Part shown: one piece after another, positions 1 through 7,126 of the stretch
How positions within the stretch are numbered: position 1 is the first letter of the stretch
How the letters are laid out: the number at the start of each line of letters is the position of its first letter
NCBI GenBank assembly: GCA_031257415.1
Contig: JAIROR010000065.1
Coordinates: 1-10,286 of the forward strand
Direction of reading: 5' to 3'
Origin: Holosporales bacterium
GTDB taxonomy: Bacteria > Pseudomonadota > Alphaproteobacteria > RUG11792
Length of the DNA: 10,286 nucleotides
Program-made: the position numbers and the translations under genes
Notes under the pieces: model-generated
Told to the model about the DNA's origin: nothing
The model's database searches: none
Seen by the model: only the letters and a program-made list of their open reading frames with translations

Positions 1-12
1 CTAGAGTTGGAA

Positions 13-108
13 TACTTGGAATGAAATCGACCAGAGACGACACCGGGGGTGATTTTGGAGAATTATTGTTTATTTTCTTTAGATTACTTCTGGAAACTTC
101 AATCACAA
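13..108 (+). repeat. Dispersed repeat, left copy
   Basis: This segment matches 10033-10125 in the same orientation. Both copies contain TGGAATGAAA, then a similar GC-richer stretch (ACC.GAG..G.CACC.GGG), then a T-rich stretch. They end in a block of 34 bases with one mismatch (75-108 here, 10092-10125 in the other copy), containing CTTCTGGAAACTTCAATCAC. Neither copy has a recognisable protein. It is probably a short interspersed element of this genome. Confidence 0.7.
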
Positions 109-177
109 GATCAATTAGAGGCCGAAAAGAAGCATTTGCAAAAGATCATTGATAACTCTAGACCTAGGTATACCGAA

Positions 178-358
178 TCAACGAAAGATTGTGGTTTTTC
201 CCGATCCGGAATCCCCCAGAAATACCAATGGCAACCTGCCTCCTCTCGGGCAATCTTTTGGTAATCGGATATAGATGTTTCGCGTAAATTATTTGAGTCG
301 CAGTAAAAGGGACTATTCGACGGAATAGAGGCTCCGTGGAGTGGCCGATGTGAAGCAT
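178..358 (-). pseudogene. Decayed P-loop kinase fragment (uridine kinase/phosphoribulokinase type?)
   Basis: The minus strand is open from an ATG at 358 and reads LPERRQVAIGISGG just before a frame break at the AA pair 210-211. Removing one base there continues the frame as SGSGKTTIFR and then a stop at 178-180. The joined VAIGISGGSGSGKTTI is a Walker A motif of the kind that opens uridine kinase and related kinases, preceded by a short positively charged stretch as in that family. Nothing downstream resembles the rest of such an enzyme, so this would be a truncated relic. A caveat: one alternative frame reads PLVFLGDSGSGKTT without any frameshift but is equally cut off by the stop at 178-180. 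The family is uncertain; the glycine-rich loop is clear. Confidence 0.4.
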
Positions 359-374
359 TATTCAACAGTCTCGG

Positions 375-392
375 TTTTTTTTTGGGGGGGGG
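375..392 (+). repeat. Homopolymer tract T9-G9
   Basis: Nine T (375-383) are followed directly by nine G (384-392). Such tracts are prone to replication slippage and sequencing error. Since I see no credible gene crossing it, a phase-variation role is not supported. Confidence 0.9.
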
Positions 393-435
393 CGCAGCGG
401 TTTTGGTTCGGTTCATCGAGCCGATGCCCGAGTAT

Positions 436-537
436 GATCCAAATACGGTCGGTCCAAATACGGTCGGCCCAAATACGGTCGATCCAAATACAGTCGGTCC
501 AAATACAGTCCGTCCAAATACAGTCCGAATACGGTCC
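436..537 (+). repeat. 15-bp tandem repeat, six full copies plus a partial
   Basis: The unit is close to GGTCCAAATACGGTC. Full copies start at 436, 451, 466, 481, 496 and 511, and a shortened copy follows from 526. Copies one to three have ACGGTC and copies four to six have ACAGTC, so the array seems to have grown in two blocks. Because the unit is divisible by three, it would encode a pentapeptide repeat in any open frame (PNTVG on the plus strand, TVFGP on the minus). I see no flanking domain, start signal or signal peptide that makes any of these frames a gene. Confidence 0.9.
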
Positions 538-646
538 AAAGTGCGATCCGCTTCTGCGCTTCGTGCCCCCAATTCCGATTTCGACATTGTTTCGAAACGA
601 AGTCTATTATGCCTCCCCCTTAAATGAAGACTTCTCGATCTGCAGA

Positions 647-2461
647 TTACGCCGAAAGAAGTGATTTCTTATAACTCACTATGCCACCGTGCCATGGCAC
701 CAGAACTTTTACAAGATTATCATATACGTCGTTTATTCCGCTAGATTCTCTTTTTTTACTGATTTGCTCTTTAAGGTGCTCGAGATTTCTCTCCTCCTCC
801 GAAATGCACAAGCAGATATCGAAACGCAAGATTTTCTTTCCCCTTTGAGACGGGATGAGTGATGAACACAAACTTATGCTTGTGGAATTTTCTTCAGGCG
901 AATAGTTCGTGTAGGCGTTCAATATAATTACGTCAGTTTTGTGAGCATACTTCTGAATCTCGCGCAAGTAATCATCTGCCATAACTAATTTGTATTTTTT
1001 GATATTCTCCGTTGTGTAACTTGTTACGCTGCGTATTATATGATAACTGAGCAAATTATTATCCAGCCCAGCCAGGAGTTTGCCGGCCTCCTGATCATCG
1101 GAACTCGATTCACTGATCTTTTCATTTGCAATAAGTGCCAAATGTTTGATCTTGCTCTTTTCGATACTTTCAAATACGCTTTTTACAGTATCAGTATAGG
1201 TTTTTAGATCGAATCCCGCAGACTGAATCGCTTCGTCTTCGTCGTCGTCATCCTTGTCGTCATCCGTCATGGAAGATATGATTTTGGTTATCTTCAGCTT
1301 GTTATAATTATCGCTATTATGAACATTCTCAAAGGCCGATAAGAAAGCGTCTCCGATCCTATTTGTTTTTATTGCGGCCGCGAGCGTTGCTCCGTACGAA
1401 AATCCAACAATATTTGCGTATTTCAGATATGGAAGGAATTCAGCCATAACCCAATACGTTCCGAAGAAAGAAAGTCTATCGAACGAATTCAGAAGAACAT
1501 AAACATCGCAAATGTTCTTGGGGGTTCCGTGTCCCGCATTCCGCTCCTCTATGCTGTCCTTCAATTTCTGCAGAAAGTCAGTAACCGAAGGCACAGACGA
1601 AAAGAAGGACGAATAACGCTGCGACCCCAGCTCTCTCCTCATGGCCCCCGACTGGGTCTGCATCGATCGTGCCGAGGCGCTCATGAAAGGATTATCTTTA
1701 TCATTCCGCACTTCTTCTTCCTTCGGGACATCTAGCAACTCAAACCCCAAACTATTTATTTGTTCGTTATCCCCAGGCATTGATTTGGGCAGAGAACCCG
1801 TGCCGCCCATCGAACGCAGAGACGACAACAATGGCGATGGCGCCAACAATGGCGACAATGAGGGCGACGGCGACAATGAAGGCGATGACGATGGCGTCGG
1901 GAACAGAGCAACAATTTCACAAAGAGTATCTAATGCTTTCGATTTGTTTCTCTGCGGCATGATGCTTGGCGATAATGACGACCTGGGCAACATACTGGAC
2001 GGAGGTAACTGATTACCAGAAATAGACAACCTTCTCTTATTGGTGGGGTGCGGAGGTTTATTACGAGCAAACGCATGGATACGCGGCAGCGCTCCCTTCG
2101 CCAGGGCCTTGGGCTTCGGGACTTTCAGCAAGCTTGGCACCGAGCTTGAAGTTAAGCGCGAATATGGCGCAAGCATAATACTTTCCAGATTACCGGCTGA
2201 ACTACTACAGAACTCACCCACGCTTCCCTCTATATCTTTAATATTTGTATCAAATGCTCCTTCTGCCGCACCTTCAGCACTAATACCAAATGCTCCTTCT
2301 GCCGCTCCTTCAGCACTAATACCAAATGCTCCTTCTGCCGCATTCTCAGCGAAAGCATCCCCCTTGCCATTATCGCGCTTGCTCTTATCGCAGGCCTCCA
2401 CCTGCGATCCCATAACGGGCATTCCAATAATAAACATGGCAATATAATTACTGTATTTCAT
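647..2461 (-). CDS. Exported 604-aa protein with repeats; possible degenerate patatin-like domain
   Basis: I do not recognise a close family. The ATG at 2461 was chosen because GGAGG lies 8 bases upstream; the ATG at 2467 is too close to it. The N-terminus (MKYSNYIAMFIIGMPVMGSQVEA) looks like a signal peptide. Residues about 40-70 are a 12-residue repeat (AEGAAEGAFGIS), and about 185-215 is rich in Ser, Pro and Leu. The second half looks globular: VYVLL, a helix, then NIVGFSYGATLAAA at about 350-363, a nucleophile elbow (G-x-S-x-G, Ser355) as in patatin phospholipases and other alpha/beta hydrolases. An acidic run DDDKDDDDEDE lies at about 400-410. Near the C-terminus VPWHGGIVSY sits where a patatin would have its Asp-Gly-Gly motif, with His for Asp, and the glycine-rich oxyanion loop is not seen. 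An active enzyme is therefore doubtful. The gene has its own promoter-like sequence. Confidence 0.8.
   Translation of the reverse strand: MKYSNYIAMFIIGMPVMGSQVEACDKSKRDNGKGDAFAENAAEGAFGISAEGAAEGAFGISAEGAAEGAFDTNIKDIEGSVGEFCSSSAGNLESIMLAPYSRLTSSSVPSLLKVPKPKALAKGALPRIHAFARNKPPHPTNKRRLSISGNQLPPSSMLPRSSLSPSIMPQRNKSKALDTLCEIVALFPTPSSSPSLSPSPSLSPLLAPSPLLSSLRSMGGTGSLPKSMPGDNEQINSLGFELLDVPKEEEVRNDKDNPFMSASARSMQTQSGAMRRELGSQRYSSFFSSVPSVTDFLQKLKDSIEERNAGHGTPKNICDVYVLLNSFDRLSFFGTYWVMAEFLPYLKYANIVGFSYGATLAAAIKTNRIGDAFLSAFENVHNSDNYNKLKITKIISSMTDDDKDDDDEDEAIQSAGFDLKTYTDTVKSVFESIEKSKIKHLALIANEKISESSSDDQEAGKLLAGLDNNLLSYHIIRSVTSYTTENIKKYKLVMADDYLREIQKYAHKTDVIILNAYTNYSPEENSTSISLCSSLIPSQRGKKILRFDICLCISEEERNLEHLKEQISKKRESSGINDVYDNLVKVLVPWHGGIVSYKKSLLSA
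2252..2349 (-). repeat. 36-bp in-frame tandem repeat in the 604-aa gene
   Basis: Units start at 2252, 2288 and 2324; the third diverges after about 20 bases. Each full unit is nearly identical and encodes 12 residues (AEGAAEGAFGIS in two copies). The high DNA identity suggests recent expansion of the repeat just behind the signal peptide. Confidence 0.9.
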
Positions 2462-2469
2462 AATCATTG

Positions 2470-2474
2470 CCTCC
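2470..2474 (-). promoter_or_regulatory. Ribosome binding site deciding the start at 2461
   Basis: GGAGG on the minus strand lies 8 bases before the ATG at 2461 and only 2 bases before an in-frame ATG at 2467. It also overlaps an in-frame TTG at 2476. Only the 2461 start has normal spacing. Confidence 0.75.
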
Positions 2475-2495
2475 AAAAAACAACTCTTCTATAAT

Positions 2496-2524
2496 AGTCT
2501 ACCTCATAAAAATAGTATTGGCAA
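2496..2524 (-). promoter_or_regulatory. Promoter for the 604-aa exported protein
   Basis: The minus strand has TTGCCA (2519-2524), a 17-base spacer and TAGACT (2496-2501), a good sigma70-type pair. Transcription would begin about 30 bases before the ATG at 2461. Confidence 0.5.
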
Positions 2525-2759
2525 GTACCGCAATGTATTATGCTCGGATAAATACACTCTAAAACACATCATCAAACATACGCCAAAGCCAAGAGACCGA
2601 ACCTTGCAGCTATTCCAATTGACACCTAAAATACATATTATTCAAAAGTTTCTCCACTAATTACTTTAAGAGTAACATAGTATTCGTTAAAAAATCGTTA
2701 ATGCGAATGCATTTTCTTTATTTTTTTTACAGCAATTTCTTATCAAGCTTCACAAGAAC

Positions 2760-4892
2760 TTATTTACCCCTGAGCAGATCTTCGCCCTCTAAGATTTTGT
2801 ATGAGGAATCCTTGAGTTCACCTGGATGAATCGGTTCATATCTTCCACCGAGGGCCTTCGCAAGAAAAACCTCTGTAAAGGCGGCAAACGCCTTGTAGTT
2901 TGGTTCACGTTCAAAGCCGTGGCCTTCATCTTGGAAAAGAACATAAGCAACAGGAATGTTCTCCTTCTTGAGAGCTTTAACAATTTGATCTGCCTCGGCT
3001 TTATTGACTCTCGGATCATTCCGTCCTTGGAACACAATGAGAGGCTTTTTGATGCGACTTGCATGGTAAATTGGCGAAAGCTCGGATACTATTTTGTATT
3101 TTCCTTTCTCCTCCTTGCCAAAGAGTTTATAATAGGTGAACATCACCGGTTGCCAATATGCAGGAACTGAATTAAAAAAAGTATTCCAGTTCGAAATACC
3201 GCAGCAATCCACGCCGCAACAAAAAACATCCGGAGACCCCTCAAGTCCGCTCAACGTCGCATACCCCCCAAAACTTGCTCCCATGATGGCAATGCTATCT
3301 TTATCAGCTATCTTATGCTCTATCGCCCAGTTTACACCATCTATAATGTCGTGTTGAACTCCGAAGAGATTACCGTTGATTGCATTCGCAAACTTTTTGC
3401 CAAATCCTGTTGAACCCCTATAATTAATCTGCAAAACAGAATATCCGCGGTTCGCCAATAATTGAACACTCACCTCGCAATCATAATAATCGCGGGACCA
3501 CGGGCCACCATGCACTAAAACGACAAGCTTCTTCTTGGTAGCCGTCTTAAAGTCGGCTGACTTTGTCAGGTAACAAACCAAATTTAGTCCATCTCGTGAT
3601 TTAATCACAATAGGCTCCTTATCCTGCAATTTATACTGCTTTAGAGCCTTCTTTGAGACGAACAGAAACTTGAGCGATATCGGAGATCCAGTTTTCGGAT
3701 CTCTTTTATATATATAGTATTCCATCGGTGTCATGGCACTCCTGTAACAGATAATCCACGTATCATCGTCATCATTGCAAGAAACAATATCAAAAATTTT
3801 GCCCTTACTCTGCTGCTTCAAATACTGAATATCTTTCTCAATTGACTTACCTATAACGAAAATTTCTGGTTTCAAGTAATCAACGATAACAGCCTGCGGA
3901 TGCAGCGTTTTGTGATCGAATACAACATAATCGATATCTGCCAGATTGTTTTGGAAAAGTATCTTTGCCAGCTTCAGATTTTTAGGTCTTTTAGAGATTG
4001 GATAAGAAACAAACGAATCTATATCGCTTACCCTATATTCCAGAAGAACATTTTTATCACGGTTAGCAGACTCAAGCATGTAGACCGTTTTACCATCTGA
4101 ACTGAAATAAGGCATCGTGCTACTCTGACTATCTTCATATGAATACTTCTTGAATAAAATCGGCTTGCCGCCTTTAAACCAGTGCAATTCTTGCTTGCCA
4201 CCAGGAGTCATTATCGTTGTTACTGCTGCACGTATTCTGAAATCTTTATCAAATACTAGACTCAAATATCTGTCGTTCTTAAAAATAAGCTCCGTCTTGC
4301 CTGTTACAATGTTGATTTTATACGCATCCATCCATTTCGGGTCTCTTTTGTTTGAGACAACGATAATTTCCTCAGGATACTTTTTGCTCATCCTAATAAT
4401 GCCGGACTTTGCGCCTCTGAAGGGAGTCAGATCCCTTTTCTGTCCAGTTGTAATATTGAGGCACATAATGTGATCGTTCTCGTCTCCCCCCTGGTTTTGT
4501 TCCATAAGAATATGCTCGCCAGTAAATGCCCACGTGTAGAACCCAATGCGTTCTCCTTTCAATTCGTTTATCGGAAACGCCCTCAGTAACTTGCCAGAGA
4601 GGTTCTCGATTCGCAATTCAACTTCATTTCCTTTGCGAGCAAAGTATGAAATCTTATCTCCCACACGGTTAATAGATACAGCGAAATGCTCTGGTGAGAC
4701 ATTCAAAACACTTCTCGGAATCAATGCCGAATCAAATTTAGCGTTGGCCCCCATTGGAATGACATTGGAGGCAACCTGTTCTTCTGCCCCCCGCTCTGTT
4801 TCCTGCGTCTGAGTGCAACCTGCAAGGTAACCCGTAAGGCAAAGTGAAAACGCGCGGACCATTACCGCGGCCTTGCTCAACCTGAATGCCAT
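2760..4892 (-). CDS. S9 family (prolyl oligopeptidase) serine peptidase, lipoprotein
   Basis: A 710-aa peptidase of the prolyl oligopeptidase family, close in layout to acylaminoacyl-peptidase or dipeptidyl-peptidase members that cut short peptides. The N-terminus carries a lipoprotein signal ending in LAGC (Cys26), so the mature protein should be anchored in the envelope facing the periplasm or outside. Residues about 60-410 are WD/beta-propeller-like. The alpha/beta hydrolase domain follows: HGGP at 461-464, NYRGSTGFG at 490-498, the nucleophile elbow GASFGG with Ser540, GRNDPRV with Asp626, and DEGHGF with His658. All three catalytic residues are present, so it should be active. Length is slightly above the usual 600-700. 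An alternative start is Met11 (4862), which gives a compact 16-residue lipoprotein signal and has AAGG upstream. Expected role: peptide scavenging or processing in the envelope. The next minus-strand gene lies 298 bases downstream. Confidence 0.93.
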   Translation of the reverse strand: MAFRLSKAAVMVRAFSLCLTGYLAGCTQTQETERGAEEQVASNVIPMGANAKFDSALIPRSVLNVSPEHFAVSINRVGDKISYFARKGNEVELRIENLSGKLLRAFPINELKGERIGFYTWAFTGEHILMEQNQGGDENDHIMCLNITTGQKRDLTPFRGAKSGIIRMSKKYPEEIIVVSNKRDPKWMDAYKINIVTGKTELIFKNDRYLSLVFDKDFRIRAAVTTIMTPGGKQELHWFKGGKPILFKKYSYEDSQSSTMPYFSSDGKTVYMLESANRDKNVLLEYRVSDIDSFVSYPISKRPKNLKLAKILFQNNLADIDYVVFDHKTLHPQAVIVDYLKPEIFVIGKSIEKDIQYLKQQSKGKIFDIVSCNDDDDTWIICYRSAMTPMEYYIYKRDPKTGSPISLKFLFVSKKALKQYKLQDKEPIVIKSRDGLNLVCYLTKSADFKTATKKKLVVLVHGGPWSRDYYDCEVSVQLLANRGYSVLQINYRGSTGFGKKFANAINGNLFGVQHDIIDGVNWAIEHKIADKDSIAIMGASFGGYATLSGLEGSPDVFCCGVDCCGISNWNTFFNSVPAYWQPVMFTYYKLFGKEEKGKYKIVSELSPIYHASRIKKPLIVFQGRNDPRVNKAEADQIVKALKKENIPVAYVLFQDEGHGFEREPNYKAFAAFTEVFLAKALGGRYEPIHPGELKDSSYKILEGEDLLRGK

Positions 4893-4930
4893 AACTACTA
4901 TAAACCGGAACGATCGAGTAACTAGACATC

Positions 4931-4959
4931 ATAGTATCAAAAAGTCGCAACGTGATCAA
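4931..4959 (-). promoter_or_regulatory. Promoter for the S9 peptidase gene
   Basis: TTGATC (4954-4959), a 17-base spacer and TACTAT (4931-4936) on the minus strand. TG one base before TACTAT makes an extended -10. The start of transcription would fall near 4924, leaving a leader of about 30 bases. Confidence 0.5.
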
Positions 4960-5222
4960 CTCCTTTGGTCGAGAAGTAACTCAGGCCAAAATTGGTATGT
5001 CATGCCAGATGGCACCCTAACTTGATACAGAAAACCTTTTTCCCCGCGGAACATAAAAAAATATGATGGGACATTGTCCGAATCCGCAACAGTTCTATTA
5101 CGGCGCGAGTTCGGAAGGGGGCCTAAAGTACTCTCTCGAATTCGGAGAGGAAGCCCCCCCAAAAAAGATTTGCGGTCAACCTCTTTGTAATCAAACAATG
5201 AGATCTTTTGATGGCCCCTCAA
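4956..5222 (-). CDS. Doubtful 88-codon ORF overlapping the end of the kinase-like gene
   Basis: A frame with a TTG start whose first bases overlap the TGA of the upstream kinase-like gene. No family is recognised. Its first residues (HQKISLFDYKEVDRKS) resemble the last residues of the upstream protein (YQKILLFDRKGKESK), and the DNA matches too (5190-5212 against 5249-5271). The start of this frame therefore looks like a duplicated gene end, not a new gene. The rest is basic with no clear domain and is crossed by a GC-rich inverted repeat. I consider it more likely non-coding or repeat-derived than a true protein. Confidence 0.2.
   Translation of the reverse strand: MRGHQKISLFDYKEVDRKSFLGGLPLRIRESTLGPLPNSRRNRTVADSDNVPSYFFMFRGEKGFLYQVRVPSGMTYQFWPELLLDQRS
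5117..5158. repeat. GC-rich imperfect inverted repeat
   Basis: GGGGGC (5117-5122) can pair with GCCCCC (5153-5158), and inside it CTCTC (5133-5137) can pair with GAGAG (5145-5149) around a 7-base loop. The internal loop is unequal (10 against 3 bases). It stands out from the AT-rich surroundings and may be part of a palindromic intergenic element. There is no T-run close to the stem typical of a terminator. Confidence 0.45.
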
Positions 5223-5271
5223 TCCGGCTTTGATTCTTTTCCTTTTCGATCAAACAGCAAAATCTTTTGAT
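5190..5271 (-). repeat. Direct duplication at the 3' end of the kinase-like gene
   Basis: Bases 5190-5212 and 5249-5271 match at 19 of 23 positions (shared blocks ATCAAACA and ATCTTTTGAT), offset by 59 bases. Both encode QKI-x-LFD but in different frames, because 59 is not divisible by three. Confidence 0.5.
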
Positions 5272-6082
5272 AGGCAGCTTCATCAATCGGGAGAGACGAA
5301 TTGTGGTGCTCAGAACATTCTGGAGTATAAATCGTATCACCATCGACACCGGAAGCCGCCATTTGCTCACCAGATGTCGCCCGACTCACTTTGCCACTCG
5401 ATACCACGATTCTCGTGCTGTGCCTAGCTTCCTTCTCGCAGTGACACCTGGCCCTGGAATCTACTTTCTCAATCGAGGAAATATTTTCAATAAGCACCTG
5501 ACTCGCCTCGAAAACATTATCTGCGAAATCATCCTTCAATCCATAGAGCAAAAACTGCTTGTTAGGATACTGTCGCACCAATCCAATTAGGGCCGCGGCC
5601 GTGGCCTTGGAGAAGAAGTGGACCTCATCAATAACAATCGTTTGCGCCCCAGGCTTTCCGTTAATGGCCTCCTTGATATTATCGATCGTGAGAATCTTCG
5701 TGGCCGGTATAATCACTGGGTCTCTATCATCGTCTTGGCGGGCAATAGTATACGGGGGCATCTCGACATTAGCCAGAACAGCCTTAAGAATTGCGACATT
5801 CTCATTGCCGAGCTTTTGCAGCAATGCATGAATCTCCCTTCCCTTTCCAGAGCCCATGCACCCGTAGACGAAAAATGCATTCACGGGAAACTTGTCATTT
5901 ACCGGCTGCTGCTTCATCATGCGCTCTACCGATGGAGAGAAATTCCGTATTGCTTCGATACCAGATTTCCCGACATAATGCCCCGAATCATTAGTATTCG
6001 TTCCATCAGACGAGAAGCACTGTTGCCCTCCGACGCCAGCAACCAAAGCACTCAACAGAACCATACTCAAAGACTTTCTCAT
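5219..6082 (-). CDS. Thymidine-kinase-like protein with N-terminal signal peptide
   Basis: A 287-aa protein. Residues about 65-262 match type II thymidine kinase (the E. coli Tdk family, about 205 aa): P-loop YGCMGSGKG at 73-81, IDEVHFF at 151-157 with the presumed catalytic Glu153, YGLKDDF at 180-186, CHC at 213-215 and IYTPECSEHH at 251-260. The last two fit the zinc site (C-x-C and C-x2-H). Thymidine kinase phosphorylates thymidine with ATP in the salvage pathway. Two things are odd. Residues 1-20 (MRKSLSMVLLSALVAGVGGQ) look like a Sec signal peptide, followed by a linker of about 45 residues, so the protein should be exported. The Walker A Ser/Thr that binds magnesium is Gly81, and the segment between P-loop and DE motif is divergent. 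The fold is convincing; activity is uncertain. No in-frame start lies upstream because a TGA sits two codons before the ATG. Confidence 0.82.
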   Translation of the reverse strand: MRKSLSMVLLSALVAGVGGQQCFSSDGTNTNDSGHYVGKSGIEAIRNFSPSVERMMKQQPVNDKFPVNAFFVYGCMGSGKGREIHALLQKLGNENVAILKAVLANVEMPPYTIARQDDDRDPVIIPATKILTIDNIKEAINGKPGAQTIVIDEVHFFSKATAAALIGLVRQYPNKQFLLYGLKDDFADNVFEASQVLIENISSIEKVDSRARCHCEKEARHSTRIVVSSGKVSRATSGEQMAASGVDGDTIYTPECSEHHNSSLPIDEAAYQKILLFDRKGKESKPD

Positions 6083-6117
6083 TTTTCAAAATCCAAAAAA
6101 CAAAAACCTCCGCATAT

Positions 6118-6145
6118 CGTATAACAAATTGCCATATTTTCGCAA
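6118..6145 (-). promoter_or_regulatory. Promoter for the kinase-like gene
   Basis: TTGCGA (6140-6145), a 16-base spacer and TATACG (6118-6123) on the minus strand. GGAGG at 6107-6111 lies 24 bases from the ATG at 6082, too far for normal initiation. No in-frame start near it escapes the TGA two codons before that ATG. Confidence 0.4.
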
Positions 6146-6233
6146 CTATTAGTTTTTTGCTTCAAATCACCTGCGCTATCAGTTCTTCCTTGTCGGAATC
6201 CGAGGCCACTGTGGGGAATCTCCGCAGCGGCAA

Positions 6234-6970
6234 CTACACCATCAGCATTCCGCCATTAATGTGTATCGTCTGCCCGGTTATATACGAAGCCTCTTGGGAA
6301 CACAAAAAACAGCACGCAGCAGCGACATCCTCAGGTTCCCCCAACTTTTGCATCGGAATCTTTGCGATGAATTTATCCACACTGGCGCTGGACAATTTAG
6401 CCAGCATTGCCGAATTTATGGCGCCAGGAGCAACACAATTAACCGTTATCCCTTTTCTTGCGACCTCCAATGCCATTGCCTTGCTCATTCCAATAACCGC
6501 CATCTTGCTTGCGCAGTAATTAACCTGCCCCATATTCCCAGTGAAACCAACAACGGAACTTATATTAACAATCCTGCCATATCTTTGCGGAACATTGATT
6601 GTATGGCCCTTTTCGAAAGACCAAATACTGCATTCACATTAACCTTAAACACGGCTTCCAGGTCAGACTCGTTCATTTTTCCAAGCAGCATATCTCTATT
6701 TACTCCGGCATTGTTTATAAGAATGTCCAGCCCCCCAAGTAAGGATTCTGCTTTCTCAATAAGCGCATCAACATCCCGAGCACTCGAAAGGTCCCCTACA
6801 AGCACATGCGAACGATCTATCAGATTCGCCAGGTCATATAGCGCCTCCTCTCTTGTCCCCGACAACACGACGGAAGCACCTTGCTCAGCCAATTTTATGG
6901 CAATCGCCCTCCCTATCGATCCACTCGCTCCAGTTACAACGGCCTTCTTGCCTTCTAAAGAAAACATCAT
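6234..6970 (-). pseudogene. fabG: 3-oxoacyl-ACP reductase, frameshifted
   Basis: FabG reduces 3-oxoacyl-ACP with NADPH in fatty acid elongation. The first part (start ATG at 6970 or 6967) reads VVTGASGSIGRAIA, then LDILINNAGVNRD. The second part reads YGRIVNISSVVGFTGNMGQVNYCASKMAVIG and ends ITGQTIHINGGMLMV, as FabG does. The catalytic Asn, Ser, Tyr and Lys are all present. The two parts lie in different frames: at about 6584-6586 the sequence CGC AAA GAT ATG should read CGC AAA AGA TAT GGC, so one A is missing and translation stops at once (TAA at 6560-6562). The cofactor loop also has Ser where FabG has the first Gly of GIG. Either the gene is dead, or a one-base sequencing error occurred in a short A run. 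There is no acpP or fabF beside it. Confidence 0.85.
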
Positions 6971-7126
6971 CCTATGATATACGAGCCACAGCAAACACGG
7001 CCTAATCATAGCATAAACGCCATCCACGAGGAACATTTAAAAACATACGTTTTATGTCGAAACAACCGGGAGTCAGTTTCTAGATCGGTTTTATAGGATT
7101 ATCTTCCCTTCGGGCAGTTCCTGAAC

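Larger units (their letters stand above)
1..646. other. Gene-poor, decayed region
   Basis: No reading frame here looks like an intact gene. Frames stay open across 341-627 on both strands mainly because a 15-bp tandem repeat, a multiple of three, contains no stop in those frames. The stretch holds one copy of a dispersed repeat (13-108), a broken P-loop kinase remnant on the minus strand (178-358), a homopolymer T9-G9 tract (375-392) and the tandem repeat (436-537). I read it as degraded intergenic DNA downstream of the minus-strand gene that ends at 647. Confidence 0.6.

Noticed and set aside
111..587. Minus-strand open frame with TVFGP pentapeptide repeats
   Set aside because: It stays open because of the 15-bp repeat, crosses the homopolymer tract and the P-loop relic in the wrong frame, and has no ribosome site or recognisable domain.
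689..700. Perfect 12-bp palindrome GTGCCATGGCAC
   Set aside because: It lies inside the 604-aa gene and simply encodes part of VPWHGG; no second copy or regulatory context was found.
2040..2447. Plus-strand open frame opposite the 604-aa gene
   Set aside because: It mirrors the repeat-rich minus-strand gene, whose start has a signal peptide, a ribosome site and a promoter; the plus frame has none of these.
2699..2760. Possible terminator after the S9 peptidase gene (AATGC/GCATT stem, then a T6 run)
   Set aside because: The stem is only 5 bp, A/T-rich and separated from the T run by several bases, so it is too weak to call.
6157..6977. Plus-strand open frames opposite fabG
   Set aside because: The minus strand carries clear FabG motifs throughout; the plus frames show no family features.
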